A stretch of 64,000 bases of DNA from the NCBI GenBank assembly GCA_046349085.1, contig JAXMDA010000005.1, forward strand, positions 372,001-436,000. The letters are read 5' to 3'. Positions 34,407-43,209 of the stretch are shown here, piece after piece. How positions within the stretch are numbered: position 1 is the stretch's first letter; the number at the start of each line of letters is the position of its first letter. Source of the stretch: JAJXWB01 sp046349085. Lineage in GTDB: Bacteria; Pseudomonadota; Alphaproteobacteria; Rhizobiales; Beijerinckiaceae. Under the pieces are notes generated by a model that saw nothing but the letters and a program-made list of their open reading frames with translations, was not told the DNA's origin and did no database searches. The translations under genes were made by a program, and so were the position numbers.

Positions 34407-36005
34407 ATGACCGATACCTCCCGCCGTCACCTTCTCGGCGCCGCCGCCCTCGGCGCAGGCGCGCTCGCTTCCGGCACGCTCGTCTGGTCGGGCGCGCTGG
34501 CGCAGCCCAATCCGCCGCCGCCCAAGCCTTCGCCGAAGCCCGCTCCGCAACCGCGATTCGGCTTCGAGGACGTCGTCAAGCGCGCCCGCGAACTCGCCGA
34601 GGCGCCCTACGACGCCTCGATCGCCAAGTTGCCCGACGGTCTCGAGACGCTCGATTTCGACGGCTGGCGCGACATTCGCTTTCGGGCGGACAAGGCGTTC
34701 TTCGGCAACAGTCCGTTCCGCCTGCACGTCTTCCATCTCGGCCACATCTTCCGGCGGCCCGTCACGATCAACCTGATCCGCGACGGCATCGCCACGCCCA
34801 TTCCCTATTCGGCCGGGCTGTTCGACTACGGCAAGACGAAGTTCGAGCGGCAATTGCCGGTCAACACGGGGTTCGCCGGCTTCCGCCTGCATTTCCCGCT
34901 CAACAATCCGCGTGTCTACGACGAGGCCTGCTCCTTTATCGGCGCGAGCTATTTCCGCTTCCTCGGCCGGGGCCAGACCTATGGCATCTCGGCGCGCGGA
35001 CTTGCGGTGGAGACCGGCACCAACCACGAGGAATTCCCGTTCTTCCGCGAATTCTGGATCGAAACCCCCGGCGCCAAGGCGGAGCGTGCGACCTTCTACG
35101 GCCTGCTCGACGGCCAGTCGGTGACGGGCGCCTATCGGTTCGATCTGGATCCCGGCCAGGATTCGGTGATGGAGGTGAACGCCACGCTGTTTGCGCGCCG
35201 CCCCGGCGTAAAGTTCGGCCTCGCCGCGCTGACCTCCATGTATTTCCTTGGCGAGAACGATCGCCGGCCCAATCCCGACTTCCGGTTCGAATTGCACGAT
35301 TCGGACGGCCTGCAGGTGCACAACGACAACGGCGAATGGCTGTGGCGGCCGCTGCGCAATCCGACGAGCGCGTCGATCACCTCGTTCCTCGACAAGAGCC
35401 CGCGCGGCTTCGGCCTGATGCAGCGCGACCGCAGCTTCGACCATTATCAGGACCTCGAACTCGCCTACCAGACGCGGCCGAGCTACTGGATCGAGCCGAC
35501 CGACGCCTTCGGCGAGGGCCGCGTCGAGCTGGTCGAACTGCCGACCACCGATGAGACGAACGACAATATCGTCGCCTCCTTCGTCCCCAGCGACGGGCCG
35601 GCGCCCGGCGCGCCATTCACCGTCGGCTACAAGATCGTCTCGACGCTCGACATGTCGCGGCTGTCGCCGAACGGGCGCACGGTGAACACGTTCCAGACAG
35701 CGGCGCGCGCGCTCGGCTCGCGCGAGACGCCGCCGGAAGGCTCGCGCCGCTTCATCATCGATTTCGCCGGCGGCGATCTCGATTATTTCGCGCCCGACAC
35801 GGGCCTGGTCGAAGTCGTCGCCTCGATCAACTACGGCTCGGTGTTGCGCGCCTTCGCCATGGCCAATCCGCATGTGAAGGGCATCCGCGCCATCGTCGAC
35901 GTGCAGACGCCGAACGGCCATCCTGCCGATATCAGAGTCTTCCTGCGCGCTGGCGGCCGCACGCTGACGGAAACCTGGACCTTCCCCTGGTCGAACAAGC
36001 CCTGA
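34407..36005 (+). CDS. opgD: Glucan biosynthesis protein OpgD/OpgG-like
   Basis: A 532-residue periplasmic protein of the MdoG/OpgG family, which shapes osmoregulated periplasmic glucans. A twin-arginine signal (TSRRHLLGAAALGAGALASG) points to Tat export, as known for OpgD; OpgG uses Sec. A Pro/Lys spacer and FGFEDVVKRARELAEAPY follow, then the beta-sandwich with DFDGWRDIRFRADKAF, MQRDRSFDHYQDLELAYQTRPSYWIEP and VELVELPTTDETNDNIVA. ATG 34407 was chosen over a TTG at 34341 because it places the Tat motif at residues 5-11. The stop overlaps the next reading frame by four bases. Confidence 0.93.
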   Translation: MTDTSRRHLLGAAALGAGALASGTLVWSGALAQPNPPPPKPSPKPAPQPRFGFEDVVKRARELAEAPYDASIAKLPDGLETLDFDGWRDIRFRADKAFFGNSPFRLHVFHLGHIFRRPVTINLIRDGIATPIPYSAGLFDYGKTKFERQLPVNTGFAGFRLHFPLNNPRVYDEACSFIGASYFRFLGRGQTYGISARGLAVETGTNHEEFPFFREFWIETPGAKAERATFYGLLDGQSVTGAYRFDLDPGQDSVMEVNATLFARRPGVKFGLAALTSMYFLGENDRRPNPDFRFELHDSDGLQVHNDNGEWLWRPLRNPTSASITSFLDKSPRGFGLMQRDRSFDHYQDLELAYQTRPSYWIEPTDAFGEGRVELVELPTTDETNDNIVASFVPSDGPAPGAPFTVGYKIVSTLDMSRLSPNGRTVNTFQTAARALGSRETPPEGSRRFIIDFAGGDLDYFAPDTGLVEVVASINYGSVLRAFAMANPHVKGIRAIVDVQTPNGHPADIRVFLRAGGRTLTETWTFPWSNKP

Positions 36006-36439
36006 GCCTGCGGCGCGCGCGCGCCGGCGATCTCGACCGGCTCGTCGAGATCGAGAATGCGGTCTTTTCGATCGATCGTCTCTCCCGCCGCGCCTTTCGC
36101 CGGCGCATGGCGAGCGCATCCTGCGCCTTGTTCGTGGCGGAACATGCCGGGCGTATCGTGGGCTATGCGCTCGTCGAGTTTCGCGCGAATTCGCCGCTCG
36201 CCCGTCTCTTCTCGATCGCGCGCGTCGCGGATGCGCCCGCAGGCTGCGGCCGCGCGCTGCTCGAGGCGAGCGAGGAGGAGGCGCGGCGGCGCGGTTGTCG
36301 CGCCATGCGCCTCGAAGCGCGCGAAGACAATTTTCGCGCGCTGCGGCTTTACGAAGGCGCGGGCTATGCGCGTTTCGCGCGCGTGGTGGACTACTACGAG
36401 GACGGCGCGCCGGCTTTGCGGCTGGAGAAGCGGCTCTAG
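36002..36439 (+). CDS. RimI-like GNAT acetyltransferase, probable CTG start
   Basis: A 145-residue acetyltransferase. Homologous-looking sequence (SLRRARAGDLDRLVEIENAVFS) begins far upstream of the first ATG (36107). In that frame no ATG, GTG or TTG exists back past the opgD stop. A CTG at 36002 overlaps that stop (CTGA), mimicking the usual ATGA coupling, and gives the complete N-terminus. The core shows LFSIARVADAPAGCGRALLEASEEEARRRG and LYEGAGYARFARVVDYYEDGAPALRLEK, as in RimI/ribosomal-protein acetyltransferases. The shorter 110-residue product from 36107 would lack the first strand and helix. Confidence 0.65.
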   Translation: MSLRRARAGDLDRLVEIENAVFSIDRLSRRAFRRRMASASCALFVAEHAGRIVGYALVEFRANSPLARLFSIARVADAPAGCGRALLEASEEEARRRGCRAMRLEAREDNFRALRLYEGAGYARFARVVDYYEDGAPALRLEKRL

Positions 36440-37242
36440 AACTCCGGCTCGTTCTCCAGCCGCGCGAGATCGAAGGCCTCGACGTCGCGCAGCAATTCGA
36501 TGAAGGCGGTCGCGCCGTAGTCCGCCGTCGTCTCGCCCTTGGCCGCAGTCGCCGCTGCGGCGTTGCCCATCGCGCCGCTGGCCGAGAGGTCCTGCGCCAT
36601 CCAGCCGAAGCCGATGGGCCGGTCGGCGCGCAGCCAGGTGAATTCGTCCTCCATCTCGCGCGTCGCGGGCCGGAAATCGTCGGCCAGATGCATCCGCACG
36701 AGATCGGGCCGGAAGGCGAGCATGAGCGAGGTCTCGATCTCGCCGGCGTGAACGCCGTGCGCCTGCTCCTCCTCGGAAAAGAGATCGTCGGCATAGCCGA
36801 ACCGGCTCCACGAGGCCGTGACGACCAGCATGTTCAGGCGCGCGCGCAGGTCGAGCGCGATCTGCGGCAGCAGGGCGCTGTTGCCGCCGTGCGAGTTGAG
36901 GACGACGAGCTTGCGGCAGCCGGAGCGCGCGACGCTTTCGCCGAGCGCGGTCCATGCGCGGACCGCGACGTCCGGCGGCAGCGACAGCGTGCCGGAAAAG
37001 CCCGTGTGTTCGCGCGAGGCGCCGACGGTCTGGATCGGGAGAAAGAGAACGTCGAGGTCTTCCGGCAGGCGCGCGACGACGCGGTCGAGATAGCCCTGCA
37101 TGATCTGCGCATCGACGCCGACGGGAAGATGCGGCCCGTGCTGCTCGACGGCGGCCACCGGCAGGACGGCGATCATGCGCGCCATGTCCGTCTCGCGGAA
37201 ATCGAGCGCGCTCATTTCTGTCCAGAAGCGGGTGGGCGGCAT
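36436..37242 (-). CDS. Creatininase-family amidohydrolase
   Basis: A 268-residue metal-dependent amidohydrolase. The family's metal ligands are visible in LPVAAVEQHGPHLPVGVDA (about residues 26-44), in LNSHGGNSALL near 117, and in GVHAGEIETSLML near 164. The family includes creatininase, a formamide hydrolase of riboflavin/F420 synthesis (ArfB) and MftE, so the substrate is open. ATG 37242 gives the conserved start (MPPTRFWTEMSALDF). It is divergent from the NMT1-type importer, which may bring in its substrate, and it converges on the GNAT gene with overlapping stops. Confidence 0.9.
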   Translation of the reverse strand: MPPTRFWTEMSALDFRETDMARMIAVLPVAAVEQHGPHLPVGVDAQIMQGYLDRVVARLPEDLDVLFLPIQTVGASREHTGFSGTLSLPPDVAVRAWTALGESVARSGCRKLVVLNSHGGNSALLPQIALDLRARLNMLVVTASWSRFGYADDLFSEEEQAHGVHAGEIETSLMLAFRPDLVRMHLADDFRPATREMEDEFTWLRADRPIGFGWMAQDLSASGAMGNAAAATAAKGETTADYGATAFIELLRDVEAFDLARLENEPEF

Positions 37243-37407
37243 AGCAGATCCACAAATGCCCGGGTCCGTCATTGCTGCTCGCAACGACGGCGAGGAATTA
37301 TGCGGGCCCTTCTCCCCCGGGTCCAGCGGGCGCTTGCGCTCGCCCGGCGTAACGGCCACAAATCCCTCCTCATCATTCCGGGGGCCCGCATCGGCCGAGG
37401 AGGTTCA

Positions 37408-38424
37408 GTGCAATTGAAATCGTTTATGGCGGCGCTGGCCTGCCTCTTCGCGTCTGTCACGCTCGCGCCGCGCGCCGCGCTCGCGCTCGACAAGGTCACC
37501 TTCGCCACCAACTGGCTGGCGGAAGCCGAGCACGGCGGCTTCTATCAGGCGGTCGCCGACGGCACCTATGCGAAATACGGGCTCGAGGTGAAGATCGTTC
37601 CCGGCGGGCCGCAGGCCAATAACCGCCTGCTGCTCGTTGCGGGCAAGGTCGACTTCTTCATGGGCGCCAACATGATCCAGGCGCTGGACGCGGTGAAGGA
37701 AGGCGTGCCGACGCTCGCCGTCGCCTCCATGTTCCAGAAGGACCCGATCGTCTACATGTCGCATCCGGGCGTCGGCCTCGACAGGATCGAGGACCTGTCG
37801 AAAGCGAGCGCCTATTTCGTCGGCAAGGACAATCTCGTCACCGTCTTTCAGTGGGCGAAGCAGACCTTCGGCTTCAGGGAAGAGAAGGTGAAGCCCTATT
37901 CCTTCAATCCCGCGCCGTTCATCGCCGACAGGACTTCCGTGCAGCAGGGGTATCTGACGAGCGAGCCCTACGAGGTCGAAAAGCAGGGCGGGTTCAAGCC
38001 GAACGTGTTTCTCGTCGCCGATTACGGCTACGATTCCTATTCGACGACGATCGAGACGCGCGCCGAGATCGTCGCGAGCAAGCCCGATCTCGTGCAGCGC
38101 TTCGTCGACGCCTCGGCCGTCGGCTGGTACAAATATCTCTACGGCGACAACGCGGCCGCAAATGCGCTCATCAAGCGCGACAATCCCGAAATCACCGACG
38201 GGCAGATCGCCTTCTCCATCGCCCAGATGAAAGCGCACGGCGTCGTCGATTCCGGCGATTCGCTGAAGGCGGGCATCGGCGCGATGACCGACGAGCGCAT
38301 GAAGAGCTTCTTCGACAAGATGGCGAAGGCGGGCGTGGTCGACGCCAAGCTCGACTACAGGAAGTCCTACACGCTGCAATTCGTGAACAAGGGCGTAGGC
38401 GTCGAACTCAGGCCGAAGCCGTGA
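37408..38424 (+). CDS. ABC transporter substrate-binding protein, NMT1/THI5-like
   Basis: A 338-residue periplasmic binding protein. The GTG at 37408 has AGGAGG four bases upstream and gives a signal peptide with a Lys in its n-region (MQLKSFMAALACLFASVTLAPRAALA), cleaved before LDKVTFATNWL. The mature part is of the NMT1/SsuA type (NWLAEAEHGGFYQAVADGTYAKYGLEV near the N-terminus). Such proteins bind pyrimidine thiamine precursors, sulfonates, nitrate or related small molecules. It starts an operon with ATPase and permease, and a double hairpin repeat follows it. Confidence 0.92.
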   Translation: MQLKSFMAALACLFASVTLAPRAALALDKVTFATNWLAEAEHGGFYQAVADGTYAKYGLEVKIVPGGPQANNRLLLVAGKVDFFMGANMIQALDAVKEGVPTLAVASMFQKDPIVYMSHPGVGLDRIEDLSKASAYFVGKDNLVTVFQWAKQTFGFREEKVKPYSFNPAPFIADRTSVQQGYLTSEPYEVEKQGGFKPNVFLVADYGYDSYSTTIETRAEIVASKPDLVQRFVDASAVGWYKYLYGDNAAANALIKRDNPEITDGQIAFSIAQMKAHGVVDSGDSLKAGIGAMTDERMKSFFDKMAKAGVVDAKLDYRKSYTLQFVNKGVGVELRPKP

Positions 38425-38434
38425 GCGCTGCGCC

Positions 38435-38520
38435 TGTCATCCCCGCGAAAGCGGGGATCCAGAGCCATGGCCCGGGGCGCTGCGACGCGACCCTGGATTC
38501 CCGCGTGCGCGGGAATGACA
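38435..38520. repeat. Tandem hairpin repeat between binding protein and ATPase genes
   Basis: TGTCATCCCCGC-GAAA-GCGGGGATCC (stem 38441-38456, GNRA tetraloop) is followed by a second stem TTCCCGCG-TG-CGCGGGAA (38498-38515), ending ATGACA. The outer TGTCAT/ATGACA are inverted copies. In this position it can protect the binding-protein mRNA and reduce expression of the downstream genes. Confidence 0.8.
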
Positions 38521-38536
38521 GTCGGGCGGGCATTCA

Positions 38537-39304
38537 ATGAGCCGCGCCGACGTTCCCCTCGTCAGCCTGCAAAATGTCGGCAAGTCCTTCGCCAACGGCG
38601 TCGTCGCGCTTGCCGGCCTCGATCTCGACGTGCGCGACGGCGAGTTTCTTTCGCTGCTCGGTCCGTCGGGATGCGGCAAGTCCACGGCGCTGCGCATGAT
38701 CGCCGGGCTCAGCCGCCCGTCGTCCGGCAGCGTCGCGTGGCGCGACGGCGTTCGGCCGCAGGTCGGCTTCGTGTTTCAGGAGCCGACGCTGATGCCGTGG
38801 GCGAGCGTCGCGCGCAACGTCTATCTGCCCCTGCGTCTTGCGGGCTTGAGCGAGCGCGACGCGCAGCCGCGCGTCGTCGCCGCGCTCGACGGCGTCGGCC
38901 TTGCGCAATTCGCCGACGCCTATCCCCGCGAACTGTCCGGCGGAATGCGGATGCGCGTGTCGATCGCGCGCGCGCTGGTCACGCGGCCGCCGCTGCTGCT
39001 GATGGACGAGCCCTTCGCCGCGCTCGACGAGATCACGCGCTTCAGGCTCAACGACGATCTGCTCGCGCTCGCGCGGCAGTTGGGGACGACGGTCCTCTTC
39101 GTCACGCATTCGGTGTTCGAGAGCGTCTATCTCTCCTCGCGCATCGCCGTCTTTTCCGCGCGGCCGGGGCGCATCGTCGAGACGATCGAGGTCGAGGGAC
39201 CGGCGCGGCGCGAGGCGGAGTTTCGTCTCTCGCCGCAATTCGCAGAAAGCTGCCGGCGGGCGTCCGCCGCGCTCGACCGCGCAAGCGGCGAGGAGGCGGC
39301 GTGA
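38537..39304 (+). CDS. ABC transporter ATP-binding protein, SsuB/TauB type
   Basis: A 255-residue ATPase. Walker A is LLGPSGCGKSTALRM (about residues 38-52), the Q-loop is FVFQEPTLMPW, the signature is ELSGGMRMRVSIARAL, and Walker B is LLLMDEPFAALDE, followed by the H-loop FVTHSVFESVYLSSR. It is the nitrate/sulfonate/pyrimidine-class partner of the binding protein at 37408. Its TGA overlaps the permease GTG start (GTGA). Confidence 0.95.
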   Translation: MSRADVPLVSLQNVGKSFANGVVALAGLDLDVRDGEFLSLLGPSGCGKSTALRMIAGLSRPSSGSVAWRDGVRPQVGFVFQEPTLMPWASVARNVYLPLRLAGLSERDAQPRVVAALDGVGLAQFADAYPRELSGGMRMRVSIARALVTRPPLLLMDEPFAALDEITRFRLNDDLLALARQLGTTVLFVTHSVFESVYLSSRIAVFSARPGRIVETIEVEGPARREAEFRLSPQFAESCRRASAALDRASGEEAA

Positions 39305-40227
39305 GCGAGAACGAAGCAAACCCGTCATTGCGACGAGGCCCGGAGAGCCGAGGCGACATTCCAGAGCAACGCCGCGGCTCCGGATTGCATCGTCGCTCCG
39401 CTCCTGACGATGACGGCGGCGGCGAGAGCGAGCCTGAAGGCTCGCGGTCCAATCGGCTGCTCGACATCGGCCTGCCGGTTGCGGTGTTCGCGCTGTTCCT
39501 CGTCGCGTGGGAAGCCGCCGTCGCGCTGGCGAAAATCCCGCCCTACATCCTGCCCGCGCCGAGCCTGATCGTCGCGACGCTGGCGAAGGACTGGCCGCTC
39601 CTGTCCGCCTCGCTCGTCGTTACGCTGACCATCACCTTCGAGGCGCTGGCGCTCGCGATCGTCGGCGGCGTCGGCCTCGCCATCCTGCTCGCGCAATCCA
39701 GGTGGATCGAGCGCGCCTTCCTGCCCTTTGCCGTCATCCTGCAGGTGACGCCGGTCATCGCGATCGCGCCGCTGCTGCTCGTCTGGCTCGAGCCCTCGAC
39801 GGCCGTGCTGGTCTGCGCCTTCATCGTCGCCTTCTTTCCGATCCTGTCGAACACGGCGCTGGGCCTCGCCTCGACCGATCACAACCTCATCGACCTCTTC
39901 GAGCTTTATCGCGCCTCGCGCTGGAAGCAGCTCATATGGCTGCGGCTGCCGGCGGCGCTGCCCTACTTCTTCTCCGGTCTGCGCATCGCCGGCGGCCTGG
40001 CGCTGATCGGCGCCATCGTCGCGGAGCTTGCGGCCGGTGCCGCGGGGCAGGGCACGGGGCTTGCCTTCCGCATCACCGAGGCCGGCTTCCGGCTCAATAT
40101 TCCCCGCATGTTCGCGGCGCTGGCGCTGATCTCGCTGACGGGCATCGCGATCTATGGGCTGCTCGCCTTGCTGTCGAGGCTCGCGCTCGGACGCTGGCAC
40201 GACAGCGCGCGGGAGAGGGAGAGGTAG
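39301..40227 (+). CDS. ABC transporter permease, SsuC/TauC type, with repeat-encoded N-terminal extension
   Basis: A 308-residue permease with about six membrane segments and the EAA-loop region (LFELYRASRWKQLIWLRLPAALPYFFSGLRIA). GTG 39301 overlaps the ATPase stop. The first 50 or so residues are hydrophilic (SENEANPSLRRGPESRGD onward), and most of them are encoded by a palindromic repeat (39322-39416). The first conserved part is NRLLDIGLPVAVFALFLVAWEAAVAL. No alternative start lies between the repeat and the first membrane helix, so the extension is probably translated. Confidence 0.88.
   Translation: MSENEANPSLRRGPESRGDIPEQRRGSGLHRRSAPDDDGGGESEPEGSRSNRLLDIGLPVAVFALFLVAWEAAVALAKIPPYILPAPSLIVATLAKDWPLLSASLVVTLTITFEALALAIVGGVGLAILLAQSRWIERAFLPFAVILQVTPVIAIAPLLLVWLEPSTAVLVCAFIVAFFPILSNTALGLASTDHNLIDLFELYRASRWKQLIWLRLPAALPYFFSGLRIAGGLALIGAIVAELAAGAAGQGTGLAFRITEAGFRLNIPRMFAALALISLTGIAIYGLLALLSRLALGRWHDSARERER
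39322..39416. repeat. Palindromic repeat inside the permease coding sequence
   Basis: CCGTCATTGCGACGAG at the left faces CTCCTGACGATGACGG at the right, with AGAGCCG/CGGCTC inside. It matches the CGTCATTGCGAG family found between genes at 4866, 16973 and 51187. Here the open frame continues through it. Confidence 0.7.
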
Positions 40228-40338
40228 CGCCTTCATCCGTCACCCGATGCTTAGCCATGCAACATCGGCATGGCGGACAATCGGCCATTCTCGCCAATCA
40301 TCGGTCGCCGCCGCCTGTCCGCCCGTCTACAAGGCGGC

Positions 40339-41280
40339 ATGACGACCTCGCCCAAGAGCCGAGAATCAGGCGAAAAGCCGCGCACCTCGCTCGACGCCGC
40401 CGACGCGGCCGAACTCAAGTCGCGACAGCGCGGCATTCTTCTCATGTGCTGTGCGCTGGTCTGTTTCGCCTGCCTCGACACGACGGGCAAATGGCTCGGG
40501 CGCCACGTGCCGGTATGGGAAGTCGTGTGGTCGCGCTATCTCGGCGCGACGATCCTTGCGCTCGTCTTCACCAATCCCTGGCGCGCGACGGGGTCGCTGC
40601 GCACCAAGCGCCCGTTCCTGCAATGCTTTCGCGCGCTGCTGCTGTTCGGCTCGACGCTGTTCAACTTTCTCGCGCTACGCCATCTGCAGCTCGCCGACAC
40701 CATGTCGATCGCCTTCGCGCTGCCGCTGGTGCTGTCGCTGCTGGCCGGACCGATCCTCGGCGAATGGGTCGGTCCGCGCCGGCTGGTCGCGATCTTCATT
40801 GGCTTCATCGGCGTGCTGGTGGTGGTGCGGCCGGGCGTGGGCGCGTTGCAGCCCGGCATGATCTACGCGATCGGCAGCCTGTTCTGCTACGCCTTCTACA
40901 ACATGTTCACGCGCATGCTGGCGGCGACCGATCCGCCGACGACCACCACGTTCTTTTCGTCGATCTCCGGCGTTGTCGTGCTCACGCCGTTCCTGCCATG
41001 GTTCTGGCAATGGCCGCAGCACTGGGAAGTGTGGCTCGGCCTCGCCGCGCTCGGCGTGTTCGGCGGCTTCGGCCACTACCTGCTCATCCTCGCGCACGGG
41101 CGCGCTCCGGCAGCGGTGCTCGCGCCCTATGTCTATACGCAGATCGTGTGGATGACGGCGCTCGGCTTCATCGTCTTCGGCGACGTGCCGGGGTTCTACA
41201 CCGCGCTCGGCGCGGGGATCGTGGTGACGTCGGGGCTTTACCTGTTCTATCGCGAGCGGGTGGTGAAGGCGGGGGCGTAG
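40339..41280 (+). CDS. DMT-superfamily (EamA) transporter
   Basis: A 313-residue inner-membrane protein with about ten membrane segments in two EamA repeats. The first opens GILLMCCALVCFACLDTTGKWL and the second GMIYAIGSLFCYAFYNMFTRML. It is close to the YtfF/RhaT-like drug/metabolite exporters; the substrate is unknown. ATG 40339 is used because it leaves a short polar N-terminus before the first helix; an in-frame ATG at 40270 would add 23 residues. It is separate from the ABC operon before it (about 110 bases) and converges on the sugar importer. Confidence 0.87.
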   Translation: MTTSPKSRESGEKPRTSLDAADAAELKSRQRGILLMCCALVCFACLDTTGKWLGRHVPVWEVVWSRYLGATILALVFTNPWRATGSLRTKRPFLQCFRALLLFGSTLFNFLALRHLQLADTMSIAFALPLVLSLLAGPILGEWVGPRRLVAIFIGFIGVLVVVRPGVGALQPGMIYAIGSLFCYAFYNMFTRMLAATDPPTTTTFFSSISGVVVLTPFLPWFWQWPQHWEVWLGLAALGVFGGFGHYLLILAHGRAPAAVLAPYVYTQIVWMTALGFIVFGDVPGFYTALGAGIVVTSGLYLFYRERVVKAGA

Positions 41281-41289
41281 CGCGTCCTG

Positions 41290-41309
41290 CCTCCCCGCTT
41301 GCAGGGAGG
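41290..41309. repeat. CCTCCC/GGGAGG hairpin between convergent genes
   Basis: CCTCCC (41290-41295) and GGGAGG (41304-41309) enclose CGCTTGCA. Near-identical hairpins stand at 43210, 47617 and 49210. It probably acts as a terminator or mRNA-end structure. Confidence 0.6.
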
Positions 41310-41319
41310 GAGCGGCGCG

Positions 41320-42231
41320 CTACTCCTTCACCGCGCCGGTCATCGCCGACACGTAATATTCCACGAAGAACGAATACAGGATCACCAGCGGCAGCGAGCC
41401 GACCAGCGCGCCGGCCATCAGCGAGCCCCAGCGGTAGATGTCGCCGTCGACGAATTCGTTGACGATGGCGACCGGCACCGTCTTGTTCTGCACGGAGGTG
41501 ATGAAGGTCAGCGCATAGATGAATTCGTTCCAGCAGAGCGTGAGCGAGAAGATGCCGGCCGAGATCAGGCCCGGCACCGCCAGCGGCAGGATGATGCGGG
41601 TGAGGATCTGCAGGCGCGAGGCGCCGTCGATCAGCGCGCATTCCTCGAGCTCGTAGGGGATCGTCTTGAAATAGCCCATCAGCAGCCAGGTGGAGAAGGG
41701 AATGAGGATGGTCGGATAGACCAGCACCAGCGCCATCGGCGAATCGAACAGGCCGTAGGCCTGAACGATGGTGGCGAGCGGGATGAACAGGATCGAGGGC
41801 GGCACGAGATAGGCGAGGAAGATCAGGCCGCCCACGAGCTGCGCGCCGGAGAAGCGCAGGCGCACGATGGCGTAGGCGGCCATGACGCTGGCGATCAGCG
41901 ACACGAAGGTCGCGAGCACCGAGACATACATCGTGTTCCACAGCCACAGCGGATAGCGCGTCTCGAACAGCAGCTTGTAGATGTGCTTGAACGTCGGCGC
42001 CACGACCCAGAAGGGGTTGTAGGTGTTCATGTCGATGAGCTGCTCGTCCGGTTTGATGGCGGTCAGCACCATCCAGTAGAACGGGAACAGCAGCACGATC
42101 AGGATGAGGGTCAGCGGAATCCAGGTCGTCACCACGCGCTGCGGCAGCGTCTCCAGATAGCTCATGCCCTCCGACGCGTCGGCGAGATTGGCCTGCGCCA
42201 GCGATTTCGAGAGGTTTCCGACGTCAGTCAT
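41320..42231 (-). CDS. Carbohydrate ABC transporter permease (MalG-like)
   Basis: A 303-residue permease with about six membrane segments and the EAA motif near YELEECALIDGASRLQILTRIILPLAVPGL. It belongs to the MalG/UgpE branch. It is the last gene of a four-gene sugar importer operon (ATPase, binding protein, permease, permease); its start overlaps the preceding permease stop by eight bases. The solute is likely a sugar, polyol or sugar acid. Confidence 0.94.
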   Translation of the reverse strand: MTDVGNLSKSLAQANLADASEGMSYLETLPQRVVTTWIPLTLILIVLLFPFYWMVLTAIKPDEQLIDMNTYNPFWVVAPTFKHIYKLLFETRYPLWLWNTMYVSVLATFVSLIASVMAAYAIVRLRFSGAQLVGGLIFLAYLVPPSILFIPLATIVQAYGLFDSPMALVLVYPTILIPFSTWLLMGYFKTIPYELEECALIDGASRLQILTRIILPLAVPGLISAGIFSLTLCWNEFIYALTFITSVQNKTVPVAIVNEFVDGDIYRWGSLMAGALVGSLPLVILYSFFVEYYVSAMTGAVKE

Positions 42232-43168
42232 TGTCGCCGCCCTGTTGCCACTTGCGCTTCTGCAGGCCGAACCACGAGAACATGATCGCCGCCAGCAGGA
42301 AGGGGATCATCGCCGTGGCGATGGCCGCGCCCTCGCCGAGATTGCCGCCGAGAATGGCGCGCTGGTAGGAGAGCGTCGCCATCAGATGCGTGGCGTTGAC
42401 CGGCCCGCCGCGCGTCATCGCCCAGATGAGCTGGAAGTCGGTGAAGGTGAAGAGCACCGAGAAGGTCATCACGACCGCGATGATCGGGGTGAGCAGCGGA
42501 TAGGTGACGAAGCGGAAATTCTGCCAGCGCGAGGCGCCGTCGATGGTCGCGGCCTCGTAGAGCGAGGGCGACACGGTCTGCAGGCCCGCAAGCAGCGTGA
42601 TGGCGACGAAGGGCACGCCGCGCCAGATGTTGGCGACGATCAGGCACCAGCGCGCGTTCCAGGGCTCGCCGAGGAAGTTGATGTTGCGCTCGATGACGCC
42701 GAGCTTGATGAGGCCCCAGGAAATGATCGAGAACTGCGAATCGTAGATCCACCAGAAGGCGATGGCCGAGAGCACGGTGGGCACGATGTAGGGGATCAGC
42801 ACGATCGAGCGCAGGAAGGCCTTGAACGGCAGGTTCTTGTTGAGCAGCAGCGCCAGATAGAGGCCGAGCGCGAATTTCACGATCGAGGCGAAGACGGTGT
42901 AGCCGATGGTGAAGGCGACCGCGCCCCAGAAAATCTTGTCGTCCGACAGCCAGTCGTAATTCTCGACGCCGATGAAGGCGCCGGAGCGGCCGATCTTCGC
43001 GTCCGTGAAGGAGAGCCAGACGCCGAGCCCGAGCGGATAGGCGAGAAACAGCAGCAGGATCCCCGCCGCCGGCGTCATGAACCAGAACCCGAGCCAGTCG
43101 CGGTGGGAGCGCAGGCGCTCCCACGTCGATCTGGAAGAAGGCGTCGTCGCGATCGCCGCGTCGGTCAT
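42224..43168 (-). CDS. Carbohydrate ABC transporter permease (MalF-like)
   Basis: A 314-residue permease of the MalF/UgpA branch. Its first helix is WLGFWFMTPAAGILLLFLAYPLGLGVWLSF and the EAA motif lies in SPSLYEAATIDGASRWQNFRFVTYPLLTPI. ATG 43168 (MTDAAIATTP) follows GGGAAA and fits the family length; the frame extends a little upstream without a better start. It forms the membrane channel with the permease at 41320. Confidence 0.94.
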   Translation of the reverse strand: MTDAAIATTPSSRSTWERLRSHRDWLGFWFMTPAAGILLLFLAYPLGLGVWLSFTDAKIGRSGAFIGVENYDWLSDDKIFWGAVAFTIGYTVFASIVKFALGLYLALLLNKNLPFKAFLRSIVLIPYIVPTVLSAIAFWWIYDSQFSIISWGLIKLGVIERNINFLGEPWNARWCLIVANIWRGVPFVAITLLAGLQTVSPSLYEAATIDGASRWQNFRFVTYPLLTPIIAVVMTFSVLFTFTDFQLIWAMTRGGPVNATHLMATLSYQRAILGGNLGEGAAIATAMIPFLLAAIMFSWFGLQKRKWQQGGDND

Positions 43169-43209
43169 GGGCGTTTCCCGATATGTCACGCGCGACGATC
43201 GCGCGTTCT

